Part shown: positions 33,441 through 43,902 of the stretch, piece by piece | How positions within the stretch are numbered: position 1 is the first letter of the stretch | Layout of the letters: each line of letters starts with the position of its first letter | Source: Pseudomonadota bacterium | GTDB lineage: Bacteria > Desulfobacterota > Desulfobulbia > Desulfobulbales > Desulfurivibrionaceae | DNA: 64,000 bases | Direction: 5' to 3' | Assembly (NCBI GenBank): GCA_018830485.1 | Contig: JAHJRQ010000015.1 | Span: 372,001 to 436,000, forward strand | Program-made: the position numbers and the translations under genes | The notes under the pieces: generated by a model | Told to the model about the DNA's origin: nothing | Databases searched by the model: none | The model's input: only the letters and a program-made list of their open reading frames with translations

Positions 33441-35012
33441 TTACTCCCATTCGATGGTTCCCGGCGGCTTACCGGTGATATCGTAGACCACCCGGGAGAC
33501 GCCGCGCACCTCGTTGCAGATGCGCCGGGTGACGTGGTCGAGGAATTCGTAAGGCAGATGGGCCCAGCGGGCGGTCATGAAATCAACAGTCTCCACGGCG
33601 CGCAAGGCTATGACATGGGCGTACTGGCGGTTGTCGCCCACCACGCCCACCGAGCGCACCGGCAGGAAGACGGTGAAGGCCTGGGAGACCTTGTCGTACA
33701 GCTCATGCTTGCGCAGCTCCGCGATGAAGATGTCGTCGGCCAACCGCAGGGTGTCGGCGTAGTCCTTGCGCACCTCGCCCAGGATGCGCACTCCGAGGCC
33801 CGGGCCGGGGAAGGGGTGGCGGTAGACCATCTCCGATGGCAGCCCCAGCTCCACACCGATGGCGCGCACCTCATCCTTGAACAGCTCCCGCAGGGGCTCC
33901 ACCAGCCCAAGCTTCATATGCTCGGGCAGGCCACCCACGTTGTGATGGCTCTTGATCACCTTGGCCTTGCCGGTCTTGGCCCCGGCCGATTCGATGACAT
34001 CCGGGTAGATGGTGCCCTGGGCCAGCCACTTGACGTTGCTGAGCTTGGCCGCTTCCTCCTCGAATACCTCGATGAAGGTGTTGCCGATGATCTTGCGTTT
34101 CTGTTCCGGATCTTCCACGCCTTTGAGCTTGGTCAGAAACCGCTCCTCGGCATTGACCCGGAGCACCTTGACCCCCATGTGCCTGGCAAAGGTGGCCATG
34201 ACCTGTTCGCCTTCGTCCAAGCGCAGCAGGCCGTTGTCCACGAAGACGCAGGTGAGCTGGCTGCCGATGGCCTTGTGCAGCAGGGCGGCCACCACCGAGG
34301 AATCAACGCCGCCGGAAAGCCCCAGCAGCACCTCGTCGCTGCCCACCCTGGCGCGGACCTGCGCAAGGGAGTCGCTGATGATGTTATCCGGGGTCCAGAG
34401 ACGGCCGCAGCCGCAGATCTCGTGGACAAAGCGCTCGATGATCCGTTTGCCCTGGCGGGTGTGGGTCACTTCCGGATGAAACTGGAGGCCGTAGAAGCGG
34501 CGGGACTCGTCCGCCATGCCGGCCAGGGGGGCGCTGTCGGTCTCGCAGATGGCCACGAAGCCTTGGGGCAGCTTGTTGACCCGGTCGCCGTGACTCATCC
34601 AGACGTCGAGCAGCCCGTAGCCCTCGGGGCTGGCGTGGTCCTCGATGTCGGCCAGCAGCTTGGAGTGGTTGCGGGCCCGCACCTGGGCATAGCCGTACTC
34701 GCGGTGGGCGGAAGGCTCCACCTCGCCGCCCAATTGGGCCGCCATGGTCTGCTGGCCGTAGCAGATGCCGAGCACCGGCACCCCAAGGGTGAAAACCGCC
34801 TCGGCAGCGCGAGGGGTCTCGGCCTCATGCACCGACTGCGGCCCGCCCGAGAGGATGATCCCGTTGGGCTTGAAATCCCGGATCTCGTCTGCGGTCATGT
34901 CCCAAGGATGGAGCTCGCAATACACCCCGGCCTCCCGCACCCTGCGGGCAATGAGCTGGGTGTACTGGGAGCCGAAATCAAGAATCAGTATCTTTTCGCC
35001 GTGGATATCCAT
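33441..35012 (-). CDS. guaA: GMP synthase (glutamine-hydrolysing)
   Basis: Converts XMP to GMP using glutamine and ATP. The 523 residues contain the class I amidotransferase domain with catalytic Cys in GICYGQQTM near 84 and QFHPEVTHT, the ATP pyrophosphatase P-loop LSGGVDSSV near 233, and the C-terminal dimerisation domain ending [10 protein letters not shown]. It follows guaB by 29 bases on the same strand, the common guaBA operon. Confidence 0.97.
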   Translation of the reverse strand: MDIHGEKILILDFGSQYTQLIARRVREAGVYCELHPWDMTADEIRDFKPNGIILSGGPQSVHEAETPRAAEAVFTLGVPVLGICYGQQTMAAQLGGEVEPSAHREYGYAQVRARNHSKLLADIEDHASPEGYGLLDVWMSHGDRVNKLPQGFVAICETDSAPLAGMADESRRFYGLQFHPEVTHTRQGKRIIERFVHEICGCGRLWTPDNIISDSLAQVRARVGSDEVLLGLSGGVDSSVVAALLHKAIGSQLTCVFVDNGLLRLDEGEQVMATFARHMGVKVLRVNAEERFLTKLKGVEDPEQKRKIIGNTFIEVFEEEAAKLSNVKWLAQGTIYPDVIESAGAKTGKAKVIKSHHNVGGLPEHMKLGLVEPLRELFKDEVRAIGVELGLPSEMVYRHPFPGPGLGVRILGEVRKDYADTLRLADDIFIAELRKHELYDKVSQAFTVFLPVRSVGVVGDNRQYAHVIALRAVETVDFMTARWAHLPYEFLDHVTRRICNEVRGVSRVVYDITGKPPGTIEWE

Positions 35013-35041
35013 TTTTTTACCTTTATGCAGGGTCAGGAGGT

Positions 35042-36502
35042 TCAGCCCAACCGGTAATTCGGAGCCTCTTTGGTGATGATCACGTCGTGGACATGGCTTT
35101 CCTTGAGCCCGGCGGCGGTGATCTTGACAAACTTCGCCTTTTGGCGCAGCTCCTCGATGGTGGCCGCGCCCAGATAGCCCATGCCGGAGCGCAACCCGCC
35201 CATGAGCTGGTAGATCATGTCGGAGAGCGGCCCCCGGTAGGGCACCTTGCCTTCGATGCCCTCGGGCACGAACTTGGCCTGACTTTCCACCCCTTCCTGG
35301 AAGTAGCGGTCGCTGGAGCCCTGCTTCATGGCGCCGAGCGAGCCCATGCCCCGGTAGCCCTTGTAGGTCCGCCCCTGGTACAAAAAGGTCTCTCCGGGGG
35401 ATTCGTCGGTGCCGGCAAAGAGGCTGCCGATCATCACCACCCGGGCGCCGATGCCGAGGGCCTTGGCGATCTCGCCGGAGTACTTGATCCCGCCGTCGGC
35501 GATCACCGGCACGCCGAATTTCTCCGCGGCCTTGGCACAGTTGTGGATCGCGGTCATCTGCGGCACCCCGACCCCGGCCACGATGCGGGTGGTGCAGATG
35601 GAGCCCGGCCCGACCCCGACCTTGACGCAGTCGGCTCCGGCCCGGATCAGGGCCTCAGCCCCTTCCCCCGTGGCCACGTTGCCAGCAATGACCTGCAACT
35701 CGGGAAAGGCGTCCTTGATCCGGGTCAGGGCGTTGAGGATATTGCGGGAGTGGCCGTGGGCGGAATCGAGCACCACCACATCCACGCCCACGCTGATCAA
35801 TTTCTCCACATGCTCCAGGGAGGAGTTCACTCCGATGGCCGCGCCCACCCGCAGCCGACCCAGGTCGTCCTTGGCGGCGTTGGGATATTTGCGCACCTTT
35901 TCGATATCCTTGATGGTGATCAGACCCTGGAGATTGCCGTCATCATCCACCACCAGGAGTTTTTCGATGCGGTGCTCGTGGAGCAGGGCTTTTGATTGCT
36001 CCAGGGTGATCCCCGCCTTGGCGGTGACCAGATCCTTGCTGGTCATGACCTCCCGCACCAGCAGATCCTCATCGGAAACAAACCGCAGATCGCGGTTGGT
36101 GACAATACCCACCAGCTTGGTGCCATGCAGCACCGGCACCCCGGAGATCCGGTAGGTGCGCATGATCTCGTTCACCTCGCGCACGGTTTGCGCATCATTC
36201 ACCGTGATCGGGTCGATGACCATGCCCGATTCGGATTTCTTGACCTTGCGCACCTCGCGGACCTGCTCTTCCACGCCCATGTTCTTGTGGATGATCCCGA
36301 TTCCGCCCTCCCTGGCCATGGTAATGGCGGCCCGGTGCTCGGTGACCGTGTCCATGGCCGCGCTGACCAGGGGAATATTCAGGGTGATGGTCTTGGTCAG
36401 CATCGTGGCCAGGCTCACCTCGTTGGGCAGTACCTCCGATGCGGCAGGCACCAGGAGCAGGTCGTCAAAGGTATAGGCGTGTTCGATTGTATCGAGTGAC
36501 AT
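35042..36502 (-). CDS. guaB: Inosine-5'-monophosphate dehydrogenase
   Basis: NAD-dependent oxidation of IMP to XMP. Its 486 residues have the N-terminal [10 protein letters not shown] signature, two CBS domains at about 95-205, the catalytic cysteine in [18 protein letters not shown] near 305, and the flap segment [13 protein letters not shown]. It is the first gene of guaBA. The 189 bases upstream, to the end of the Ppx/GppA gene, show no clear gene or riboswitch. Confidence 0.97.
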   Translation of the reverse strand: MSLDTIEHAYTFDDLLLVPAASEVLPNEVSLATMLTKTITLNIPLVSAAMDTVTEHRAAITMAREGGIGIIHKNMGVEEQVREVRKVKKSESGMVIDPITVNDAQTVREVNEIMRTYRISGVPVLHGTKLVGIVTNRDLRFVSDEDLLVREVMTSKDLVTAKAGITLEQSKALLHEHRIEKLLVVDDDGNLQGLITIKDIEKVRKYPNAAKDDLGRLRVGAAIGVNSSLEHVEKLISVGVDVVVLDSAHGHSRNILNALTRIKDAFPELQVIAGNVATGEGAEALIRAGADCVKVGVGPGSICTTRIVAGVGVPQMTAIHNCAKAAEKFGVPVIADGGIKYSGEIAKALGIGARVVMIGSLFAGTDESPGETFLYQGRTYKGYRGMGSLGAMKQGSSDRYFQEGVESQAKFVPEGIEGKVPYRGPLSDMIYQLMGGLRSGMGYLGAATIEELRQKAKFVKITAAGLKESHVHDVIITKEAPNYRLG

Positions 36503-36691
36503 CAGCGGACTCCCTCAAAAAAAATATGGCGGGTGATGCGCCTCGCTTGCCAAGGCGACCTGGAATACTCAGCAGCAGCCCGAAAACGGGGGGCAAAAAA
36601 CATGGTGTGTTCACTATAAAAAACTTTCAATCCGGAGGTCAATGGCGAGTTTTAGGAGGAATGCTTCTGCTGCCGGACAGTGCCTGCGGAC

Positions 36692-37612
36692 TCAGCCCCC
36701 GGAGGCTGCGCTCAGGAGAACACCCTCCAGCAGCCCGGCGTCGCTCACAAGCACCGGGCGCGCCAACTCCTGCTGCAACTCCTGCACAATCACCGCTCCG
36801 GCCAGGATAATCGCCCCGCGCCCATCTTCCAGGCCGGGCAGACCATTGCGTTCCTCCGGAGAAAGAGCGGCCAGACCGGTAGCCAGACGGGACACCGCAA
36901 TCTGGCTCAACTGGTGATTCTGGACCCGCTGGGCATCATACCGCTCCAATCCCAAGGCGAGGGCGGCCAGGGCTGTCGCTGTCCCGCCCGAAGCCATGAA
37001 CAGAGAAACGTGCCCGCGCTGTTCGCCCCCGAGGATAGCAAGAAGAGCCGGGGCGAGAATCGCCCGGATCTTCTTGCGCATGGCAGGGAGATCGCCGGCG
37101 AACTCCTCGGTCAAGCCGACAGCGCCCAAGGGCAGGCTTCTCAGCCGGGGCTCGCTTTCCGCCGTGGCCTGGAGGATAATCTCGGAGCTGCCTCCGCCCA
37201 CATCCGCCAGTAAGAGAGGGTAGCGCCGCTGTTGGGAAGGCAGGGCGGAAAGTGTTCCCCGCATGGCAAGGCGGGCCTCCTCCTCGCCGGACAACACCTC
37301 GATCCGCACCCCGAGCAAGGCCTTGCCCCGCTGGAGAAACTCTTCCCCATTGGCCGCTTTTCGCACGGCATGGGTGGCGCAAGCCCGGACGCGGCGAACA
37401 GGGTAGGGGGCCATCAGCGCCGCAAACCGGGAGAGAGCCGCCTCAGCCCGAAGCATGGCCGCGGGAACGAGAAGGCCGCTCACGCCAAGCCCCTCGCCCA
37501 GACGGACCGTGACCAGATCATGGGCAAGAGGACGCAAACGCCCATCCTCCACCTCGGCCACCAGCAAACGGAAGCTGTTGGTCCCCATATCAATGCCGCA
37601 GGCTATGCTCAT
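36692..37612 (-). CDS. Ppx/GppA-family phosphatase
   Basis: Exopolyphosphatase / pppGpp phosphatase family with the actin-like ATPase fold. The 306 residues start CGIDMGTNSFRLLVAEV (phosphate 1 loop), continue with ATHAVRKAANGEEFL and the phosphate 2 loop LLADVGGGSSEIIL, and end with FMASGGTATALAAL. It is the short form without a C-terminal HD domain. I start at the ATG at 37612, next to the conserved block; the frame is open to 37693. It is followed by guaBA on the same strand. Confidence 0.9.
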   Translation of the reverse strand: MSIACGIDMGTNSFRLLVAEVEDGRLRPLAHDLVTVRLGEGLGVSGLLVPAAMLRAEAALSRFAALMAPYPVRRVRACATHAVRKAANGEEFLQRGKALLGVRIEVLSGEEEARLAMRGTLSALPSQQRRYPLLLADVGGGSSEIILQATAESEPRLRSLPLGAVGLTEEFAGDLPAMRKKIRAILAPALLAILGGEQRGHVSLFMASGGTATALAALALGLERYDAQRVQNHQLSQIAVSRLATGLAALSPEERNGLPGLEDGRGAIILAGAVIVQELQQELARPVLVSDAGLLEGVLLSAASGG

Positions 37613-37741
37613 CACCGCTTCGCTGTCACCGCTTCGCTGTTGCCTTTTGTCTGGTGGTGCCGTACAATATAAGGAAAGAATCCCAATACTCATAAGGGGT
37701 TAGCGTCGGCCACCCCATACCCCCGCAACAAGGAACGCCCC

Positions 37742-38350
37742 GTGATACTTGCCATCAATCCGGACAACCCCCAGCCCCGCCTGATCCAGCAGGCGGCGGA
37801 GGCCCTGCGCAAGGGAGCGGTGATCTGCTATCCCACCGACACCGTCTACGGCATCGGCTGCGACATGTTCAACCAGAAGGCGATCAAGCGGATCCATCAA
37901 ATAAAAAAGAGGCCGATACACCAGCCTTTCAGCTTCATGTGCTCAAGCCTCAAAAACGTCAGCACCTATTGCCATGTGTCCAACATGAGCTACAGGATCA
38001 TGAAAAAAGATCTGCCCGGTCCCTACACCTTTATATTGCAGGCGGCAAAGCTGGTGCCGAAAATCATGCTCAGCCGGCAGAAAACCGTGGGGATCAGGGT
38101 GCCGGACAACGGTATCTGCCTGGCGTTGATCGAGGCCCTGGGCAACCCGATGCTCAACACCAGCGCCATCCTGAACCCGGATGATCCGCCCATGAGCGAG
38201 GCCTTCGAGATCGAGGCGCGATTCGGCAAACAGGTGGATATCATCATCGACGGCGGCACGGTGTACCCGGAGCCGTCATCGGTGGTCTCGCTTATCGGCG
38301 ATACCCCGGAGGTGCTGCGTCAAGGCAAAGGCGACACCACGCATTTCTGA
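37742..38350 (+). CDS. YciO/Sua5-family protein
   Basis: A 202-residue YrdC-fold protein related to L-threonylcarbamoyladenylate synthase, which makes the precursor of the t6A37 tRNA modification. Motifs: GAVICYPTDTVYGIGCDMFN, IKKRPIHQPFSFMC, LPGPYTFIL, and VGIRVPDN. The KRP[I/L] and GPYTFIL patterns are closer to the YciO branch, whose exact role is less certain. It stands alone on the plus strand between minus-strand genes. Confidence 0.88.
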   Translation: MILAINPDNPQPRLIQQAAEALRKGAVICYPTDTVYGIGCDMFNQKAIKRIHQIKKRPIHQPFSFMCSSLKNVSTYCHVSNMSYRIMKKDLPGPYTFILQAAKLVPKIMLSRQKTVGIRVPDNGICLALIEALGNPMLNTSAILNPDDPPMSEAFEIEARFGKQVDIIIDGGTVYPEPSSVVSLIGDTPEVLRQGKGDTTHF

Positions 38351-38363
38351 CGGAATTCGCCGT

Positions 38364-38651
38364 TTATTTCCCGTTTTGAATCAAGGCGTCCTTCAGCGAT
38401 TTGCTCATGGTGAAGTGCAGGTTCTTGCGGGAGGTGATTTTCATGACCTTGCCGGTCCTGGGGTTCTTGGTGGTACGCGCCTTGCGCTGACGCACGGAAA
38501 AACTGCCGAAGCCTCGGATCTCGACGCGCCGGTCCTCGGCCAGGGCCTCCACTATGGTGTCCAGCATGATATCAACGGCCTGGCTCACATCCTTTTTCAG
38601 ATACGCGCCCATCTCCTCGGCCACCGCATTTACCAAATCCCGTTTCAACAT
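38364..38651 (-). CDS. Integration host factor / HU-family protein
   Basis: A 95-residue DNA-bending protein. The hallmark arm segment GFGSFSVRQRKARTTKNPRTGK is intact, and the N-terminal KRDLVNAVAEEMGAYLKKDV helix is as in IHF. The location behind rpsA and sppA points to the IHF beta lineage (ihfB/himD), which follows rpsA in many proteobacteria. It may matter to the nearby mobile element, since tyrosine integrases often use IHF. Confidence 0.92.
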   Translation of the reverse strand: MLKRDLVNAVAEEMGAYLKKDVSQAVDIMLDTIVEALAEDRRVEIRGFGSFSVRQRKARTTKNPRTGKVMKITSRKNLHFTMSKSLKDALIQNGK

Positions 38652-38665
38652 CGTTTAATACACTC

Positions 38666-39589
38666 CTATCGCAAGGTCCCTGTCCATTCATAGGCCAGAA
38701 CCGGACCAGATAAACCTGTCTGCTGTAACAGCGATTCACTATTTTTACCGGTCATCAAACGCAGGAAGGAAAAATCGTCTTCCCGGGGATAGATGAGTTC
38801 CGGCATCCTGTCGCTTGTGATCCCGGACAGCTCGGCGGCCAGCATGACCGCATCGCTGAAATTGCCCAACTGATCGACCAGGCCGTATTCCTTGGCCTGC
38901 AGCCCGGAAAAAATACGCCCATCGGCGATTTTTCTCACCTCGGCCGCCGGCAAGGAGCGGCTTTCCGACACGGCCAGGACAAACTGCTCCTGTACGTTAT
39001 CGATCATGCCCTGGAGCATCTGCCTCTCCTCCTCGGTCATGGGCCGGGAAGGAGAACCGATATCCTTCAGCCTGCCGCTTTTGACCACCTCGTTCTTGTA
39101 GCCGATCTTGTCAAACAACCCTTCCAGGTTGGCAAACTTGAGGATCACCCCCATGGAGCCGGTCAGGGTGCCTGGGTTGGCGACAATCTTGCCCGCGCCC
39201 AAGGAAACATAGAGGCCGCCCGAGGCTGCCACCGAACCCATGGAGGCGACCACCGGCTTGACCTTGCTGGTCCGCCGGACCTCGTCATAGATTTCCTGGG
39301 AAGCGCCCACGGCCCCGCCGGGGCTGTCGATCCGCAACACAATGCCCTTGATCTTGGGCTCCTCGCGAAAGGCCACCAGATTGGCGAGAATCTCCTCGGA
39401 TTCGAGGATAACGCCCTTGACATCAATGACCCCGACCCCCTCCTTCAGGAAGAGCTCGGACTTGGACGGACCGGTGAGGCTGGTAACAAAAAAGGTTATT
39501 CCGCCCCAAAAGAACAGCATGATGCCTCCCAGGATCAATAACCCTGTGAGAACCGGATGCCTGTGGCGGAATAACCCTTGTGACATGAC
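38666..39589 (-). CDS. sppA: Signal peptide peptidase SppA, short form
   Basis: Membrane serine protease that degrades signal peptides left after export. It has 307 residues from the ATG at 39589, one N-terminal membrane helix (PVLTGLLILGGIMLFFWGGITFF), IDSPGGAVGASQEI near 100, and the catalytic serine in SVAASGGLYVSLGAG; the catalytic lysine should lie in LKDIGSPSRPMT. It is the single-domain (about 300 residue) form. rpsA lies upstream and ihf downstream on the same strand. Confidence 0.93.
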   Translation of the reverse strand, partial: VMSQGLFRHRHPVLTGLLILGGIMLFFWGGITFFVTSLTGPSKSELFLKEGVGVIDVKGVILESEEILANLVAFREEPKIKGIVLRIDSPGGAVGASQEIYDEVRRTSKVKPVVASMGSVAASGGLYVSLGAGKIVANPGTLTGSMGVILKFANLEGLFDKIGYKNEVVKSGRLKDIGSPSRPMTEEERQMLQGMIDNVQEQFVLAVSESRSLPAAEVRKIADGRIFSGLQAKEYGLVDQLGNFSDAVMLAAELSGITSDRMPELIYPREDDFSFLRLMTGKNSESLLQQTGLSGPVLAYEWTGTLR

Positions 39590-39608
39590 AAACCCGAAAT
39601 GAAAAGTT

Positions 39609-39634
39609 AGGAGCCGCGGCAGTGCCACGGCTCC
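39609..39634 (-). terminator. Hairpin between rpsA and sppA
   Basis: GGAGCCG and CGGCTCC arms enclose a GC-rich loop; on the minus strand it is followed only by a weak AACTTTT. It may partly separate rpsA from sppA. Confidence 0.4.
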
Positions 39635-39646
39635 TTTTAGGCCTGG

Positions 39647-41368
39647 TTACTCCTGGGCCTTATTGTCCATCTCTTCCTTCAACAGGTCGCCGATGGTGGA
39701 CGGGCCGCCACTCTTGGCCTGCTTCTGCTTGAACTCCTCGTAGTTGCCTTCGCCGGAATCATCGGTCAGCGCCTTGATGGAGAGGCCGATCTTCCGGTCC
39801 TTGGCGGAAACGTTGATCACCTTGGCTTCCACGGAATCACCGGCATTGTACAGACCAACCGGGGTGGCAACCTTGTCCTTGCTGATCTCGGAAACATGGA
39901 TCAGACCTTCGATGCCCTCTTCCACTTCCACGAAGATGCCGAATTCGGTCACATTGGTGATCTTGCCCTGCACGGTGGCGCCCACCGGATACTTCTCGAT
40001 GGCCGCCTGCCAGGGATCCGGCTCCAACTGCTTGACGCCCAAGGAGAACCGCTCGTTCTCGCGGTCGATTTTCAGCACCACGGCCTGGATGGTTTCACCC
40101 TTGGCGTACTTCTCGGAAGGATGCTTGATCCGCTCGGTCCAAGAGAGGTCGGAGACATGGATCAGACCGTCGATGCCTTCCTCGATGCCGATGAAGACGC
40201 CGAAGTCGGTGATGTTCTTGATCTTGCCTTCGATGATGGAGCCCACCGGATAGTTCTCGCTGACCAGATCCCAAGGATTGGGCTGCAACTGCTTCATGCC
40301 GAGGGAGATGCGCTTGGCATCCACGTCGATATTGAGGATGACCACCTCGGCAGCCTCGCCGACCCCGACGATCTTGGAGGGATGCCGGGTCTTCTTGGAC
40401 CAGGACATCTCGGAAACATGGATCAAGCCCTCAACACCCTCTTCCAGCTCGGCAAAGACGCCGTAGTCGGTGATGGAAACCACCTTGCCCATGGCCTTGG
40501 CGCCGATGGGGTAACGCTCCTGCACGGTGGCCCAAGGATCTTCCTTGAGCTGCTTGACGCCAAGGGAAACCTTGTCGTTCTCGCGGTCGTACTTGAGGAT
40601 CTTGACCTGGATATCCTCGCCCACCTTGAACAGCTTGGAGGGATGGGAAACGCGGCCCCAGGAAAGATCAGTGATGTGACAGAGACCATCCATGCCGCCC
40701 AGGTCGATGAACACACCGTAATCGGTGATATTGGTGATGGTGCCGGTGACCACCTGGCCTTCGACCAGGTTGGACTGCATATCTTCCCGCAGCTTCTTGC
40801 GCTCGTCCTCAAGGATGGCGCGACGGGAGATAACCACGTTGTTGCGCTTGCGGTTGTATTTGAGAACCTTGAACTCGAAGGTCTGGCCGATGAGGCTGTC
40901 CAGATCCTTGACAGGCCTGAGATCGATCTGCGAGTAGGGCAGGAAGGCGGGAACGCCGATATCGACGGAGAGGCCGCCCTTGACCCGGTTGTCGATGCGG
41001 CCCGAGATGGTGCCGTCCGCTTCCTGGATCTTGGCGATGTCTTCCCAGACCTTGATGCCGATGGCTTTTTCGCGCGAGAGCTTCAGGCCGCCTTCGGCCT
41101 CCCGTTTCTCCACGAAGACGTCAAAGATGTCGCCCACCTTGACGTCGATTTCGCCATTTTCGTTTTTGAACTCGGAACAGTGGATCTCACTCTCCGACTT
41201 GTCGCCGATATCGACCACGATAAAATCGTTGGCCAGGGCGATGACGGTGCCGGACACGACCTCACCCACCTCCGCCACCTTGAGGCTTTCCTCGAAAAGC
41301 TGAGCAAAGCTCATTTCCCCTGCATTGTCATCGGACTTCGTTTTGGTTGCTGTTGTGCTAGTTGCCAT
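39647..41368 (-). CDS. rpsA: Ribosomal protein S1
   Basis: A 573-residue protein that brings mRNA to the 30S subunit. It has six S1 (OB-fold) repeats, visible as recurring GxVxxITDYGVF(A/I)xLEExxxGLIHVSE(M/L)SW units from about residue 30 to 540. The start ATSTTATKTKSDDNAGEMSF at 41368 follows a good Shine-Dalgarno site (AGGAGGA); the frame is open upstream to 41473. It is first in an rpsA-sppA-ihf row. Confidence 0.97.
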   Translation of the reverse strand: MATSTTATKTKSDDNAGEMSFAQLFEESLKVAEVGEVVSGTVIALANDFIVVDIGDKSESEIHCSEFKNENGEIDVKVGDIFDVFVEKREAEGGLKLSREKAIGIKVWEDIAKIQEADGTISGRIDNRVKGGLSVDIGVPAFLPYSQIDLRPVKDLDSLIGQTFEFKVLKYNRKRNNVVISRRAILEDERKKLREDMQSNLVEGQVVTGTITNITDYGVFIDLGGMDGLCHITDLSWGRVSHPSKLFKVGEDIQVKILKYDRENDKVSLGVKQLKEDPWATVQERYPIGAKAMGKVVSITDYGVFAELEEGVEGLIHVSEMSWSKKTRHPSKIVGVGEAAEVVILNIDVDAKRISLGMKQLQPNPWDLVSENYPVGSIIEGKIKNITDFGVFIGIEEGIDGLIHVSDLSWTERIKHPSEKYAKGETIQAVVLKIDRENERFSLGVKQLEPDPWQAAIEKYPVGATVQGKITNVTEFGIFVEVEEGIEGLIHVSEISKDKVATPVGLYNAGDSVEAKVINVSAKDRKIGLSIKALTDDSGEGNYEEFKQKQAKSGGPSTIGDLLKEEMDNKAQE

Positions 41369-41561
41369 GGAAACAATCCTCCTTTGATAGATCGAGCCTA
41401 TATACCAGAGAATATGACCAAATACAAACTTTTTATCGGCGGAGGAAGGACGAGGAGCTCCGGGGAAAAACATTGCCTAACTATTTAAAATAAAAGGGGG
41501 ATACAGCAGAAACAGGGAAGGAGGGAGGAGGGGGGGGGCGAGAGAAACTGTTTCCCGCCCC

Positions 41562-42503
41562 CTATTTTTTGGGGGTTTCGGCATCTGTTCCGGAGGGCGA
41601 TTCGCCTAAACCCGGCGGGGAGGAGTCGACAACCACCCGGTTGCCGCCTTGCGCCTTGCCCGAATACAACGCCTTGTCGGCGCGAGCCACCAGATCGGCG
41701 ATATCCTCCGCCCAGGTCTGGCCGGGGTTGCGGATAAACCGGGCCAAGCCGACGCTGAGGCTGGTCGAGGCGTACCGGGAGTCATGGTTGTAGCGCTCCA
41801 GGATGCGGCCGGCAACCAGCCCGGCCTGGTCGGCGGTGGCGTACGGAATGATAATGGCGAACTCGTCGCCGCCGAACCGGAAACACCAGTCCACATTCTC
41901 CCGGGTGCACTGCACGAGGATTCTGCCGATGTCCTGCAAAACGCGGTCTCCGGCCGGATGCCCGTACTGATCGTTATACTCCTTGAAACGGTCCACATCG
42001 AGCAGGGCGAGAAAAACCGGATATCCTTGCCGATGGGCCCGCGGCACCTCTTCGTGCAGCTTCATCTCAAAACAGCGCCGGTTATAGAGATCGGTGAGCA
42101 TGTCACACATGGAGAGATGTTCAAGCTTTCGGATCAGGGTCTGCTCGCGAATGACCCTGCTCACCTTGGCCTCCAGCTCATCCATGCCAAAGGGCTTGAT
42201 GATGAAATCGCTGGCGCCGGCCCGGATGACATCGGTATAGCCATAACGCTCGGCATGACCGGTAATGACGATAACCTCGACGCCGGGATATCCCTCCTTG
42301 ACATGCTTTAAAAGCTGCATCCCGTCACACCGGGGCATGGTCAGGTCCGTGAGAACCATGGTGAACTCGCCCTGCCGGAGCTTATCCTTCGCCGCCTCGC
42401 CGTCCATGGCCGTGTCAAAGGCGTGCCCCAGGGCGGCCATGGAGACCTTGAGCATCTCAAGGATGAACGGATCATCATCCACCAGCAGGATGCGGGTATT
42501 CAT
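41562..42503 (-). CDS. Response regulator diguanylate cyclase (REC-GGDEF)
   Basis: Makes cyclic di-GMP in response to phosphorylation. Its 313 residues have REC (ILLVDDDPFILEM; phospho-acceptor VLTDLTMPRCDGMQ near 52; IIKPFGM) and a GGDEF domain with LTDLYNRRCFE, LLDVDRFKEYNDQYGH, and the intact active site RFGGDEFAI. No RxxD inhibitory site is obvious upstream of the active site. I start at MNTRILLVDDD (42503). The Nudix gene ends one base before it. Confidence 0.93.
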   Translation of the reverse strand: MNTRILLVDDDPFILEMLKVSMAALGHAFDTAMDGEAAKDKLRQGEFTMVLTDLTMPRCDGMQLLKHVKEGYPGVEVIVITGHAERYGYTDVIRAGASDFIIKPFGMDELEAKVSRVIREQTLIRKLEHLSMCDMLTDLYNRRCFEMKLHEEVPRAHRQGYPVFLALLDVDRFKEYNDQYGHPAGDRVLQDIGRILVQCTRENVDWCFRFGGDEFAIIIPYATADQAGLVAGRILERYNHDSRYASTSLSVGLARFIRNPGQTWAEDIADLVARADKALYSGKAQGGNRVVVDSSPPGLGESPSGTDAETPKK

Positions 42504-42504
42504 T

Positions 42505-42942
42505 TCAGGCAACTGCTCGTTGTGCGGCAAAATAGTCACCCAGAATCCGTGCGTGGTCAAAGGCCAGAGGCGGCAGCGATCCTTCGTGAAAGATGGCAAC
42601 CTCGCCCGCATCATCGCCGGCAACGGGCGTCCCCTCCGCCGTGGCAAGAAAAACCGTGCTCACCGTATGCTGGCGGGGGTCGCGATCCGGCTCGGAATAG
42701 GTATGAAACTGGCGGCCAAGCCGGATCGAAAGCCCGGTTTCCTCACAAGCCTCCCGCACCGCCGCCTGCTCCAGCGACTCGCCGTAATCCACAAAGCCGC
42801 CTGGCAAGGCCCAGGCAAGAGGCGGATTTTTCCGCTTCACCAGGATAACGCCGGTGCCCATGGCGATGATGATATCCACCGTGGGCACAGGATTTCTATG
42901 GGTTGGCATCGCCTGGCCGCAGGCGGGACAATGGCTCACCAT
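42505..42942 (-). CDS. Nudix hydrolase with zinc ribbon
   Basis: A 145-residue Nudix protein. A short CPACG at the start may be half of a zinc ribbon. The Nudix box [24 protein letters not shown] is complete (GX5EX7REVXEEXG pattern with Ala at one position). Related ADP-ribose/NADH pyrophosphatase-like proteins act on nucleoside diphosphate derivatives. The start at 42942 overlaps the HAD gene stop by seven bases. It lies in one transcription unit with the HAD and REC-GGDEF genes. Confidence 0.88.
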   Translation of the reverse strand: MVSHCPACGQAMPTHRNPVPTVDIIIAMGTGVILVKRKNPPLAWALPGGFVDYGESLEQAAVREACEETGLSIRLGRQFHTYSEPDRDPRQHTVSTVFLATAEGTPVAGDDAGEVAIFHEGSLPPLAFDHARILGDYFAAQRAVA

Positions 42943-43520
42943 CCGCCCTCCCCATAACACAGGGCATGAATGGTGCGCCAGCTCTCCACCTCCGGCAGAT
43001 CATGCTTGCCCTGGTTCCAGGGCTGGCGGTAGACAATGGGCTGAATACCCTCTTCCCGGGCCAGTTGCAGGCAGGTCTGAGCCCGGTCATCCACAAAAAA
43101 ATCCAAGCCCATCTCCTTGATATGGGCAGCCTTGCTGTCGTGCTCGCCGGTGGCGACCAGGCGCACCCGGCCATAGACCTGCGGGCCCAGTTCTTTTTTC
43201 AGCCAGCGGGCTATGGGTTTTTTCTGCGTTCGGGCCGTGATGAAGGTGAGGGGGCCATGCCCAGCGAAACGGGTCAACACCCGCCGGGCGTTGCGCATGA
43301 GCCGCAGGCCGCAGGCAACAGGCTCTTCCAGCAGGCGCCGGAAAATTTCCTCGATCATAGCCGGGTCGAGGTCGAGGCACTCCTCCACCTGAAATTCGGT
43401 TATCTCCTCCGGGCGCACCCTGGCCCCATACCCGCTCCGCGCCAGACGGATAAAAGCCTCCATGGTGTCGGCGACCACGCCGTCTATGTCAAAGCCGATG
43501 CGGCTTGGGTGAATATGCAT
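42936..43520 (-). CDS. HAD-superfamily 5'(3')-nucleotidase-like protein
   Basis: A 194-residue HAD phosphatase. The nucleophile motif is [17 protein letters not shown], motif II lies in PLTFITART, and the motif III/IV region is [11 protein letters not shown]. The small helical cap and the length resemble the deoxyribonucleotidase (NT5C) family. Together with the Nudix gene it suggests nucleotide clean-up. It is first in the minus-strand cluster. Confidence 0.85.
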   Translation of the reverse strand: MHIHPSRIGFDIDGVVADTMEAFIRLARSGYGARVRPEEITEFQVEECLDLDPAMIEEIFRRLLEEPVACGLRLMRNARRVLTRFAGHGPLTFITARTQKKPIARWLKKELGPQVYGRVRLVATGEHDSKAAHIKEMGLDFFVDDRAQTCLQLAREEGIQPIVYRQPWNQGKHDLPEVESWRTIHALCYGEGGW

Positions 43521-43902
43521 GCAGCATTCCTTGATCCGCGCATATATATGTTGCGAAGAAGAATCAAAATCGGGTACATCTTCGCGCCACAGCGCAACTA
43601 TATCGCTTAGTGTAAACCAAAAACCGGTGAAAAGGGCAAAAACTCTTCTCTCCGGACAAGAAAAATCACCTTGTTGGCCCGGAAGGGTTGCCGACTACGC
43701 AGCACCATGCGATGTCATAAGGAAGCGACCGCGACCGGCGACAGGTCGCGCCGCGCTGCCGTGATTTTTTTTTAATGTTGCGTCACGAACAGGCGACCTT
43801 TTTCCTTAATTTGTCGGAATCCATCAGGTTTCCTTGACAAAAAAAACGAAAAAAAGCATAGTTGCTCATTCGTCCTCAAACTCAACGGAGCACCAGAATT
43901 TC
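43521..43902. other. Gene-free intergenic region
   Basis: 382 bases between divergent genes. I see no gene. A GC-rich segment around 43725-43760 (GCGACC...GGTCGC) can fold and is followed some 15 bases later by a run of T, a weak terminator-like feature. A frame is open back to a TTG at 43834 but lacks similarity. Confidence 0.4.

Noticed and set aside
33208-33486. Open frame of 92 codons between the kinase gene and guaA
   Set aside because: It overlaps the guaA end antisense and shows no motif or ribosome-binding site.
37700-37921. Short minus-strand open frame opposite the YciO-like gene
   Set aside because: Fully inside the conserved 5' part of the plus-strand gene and without any motif.
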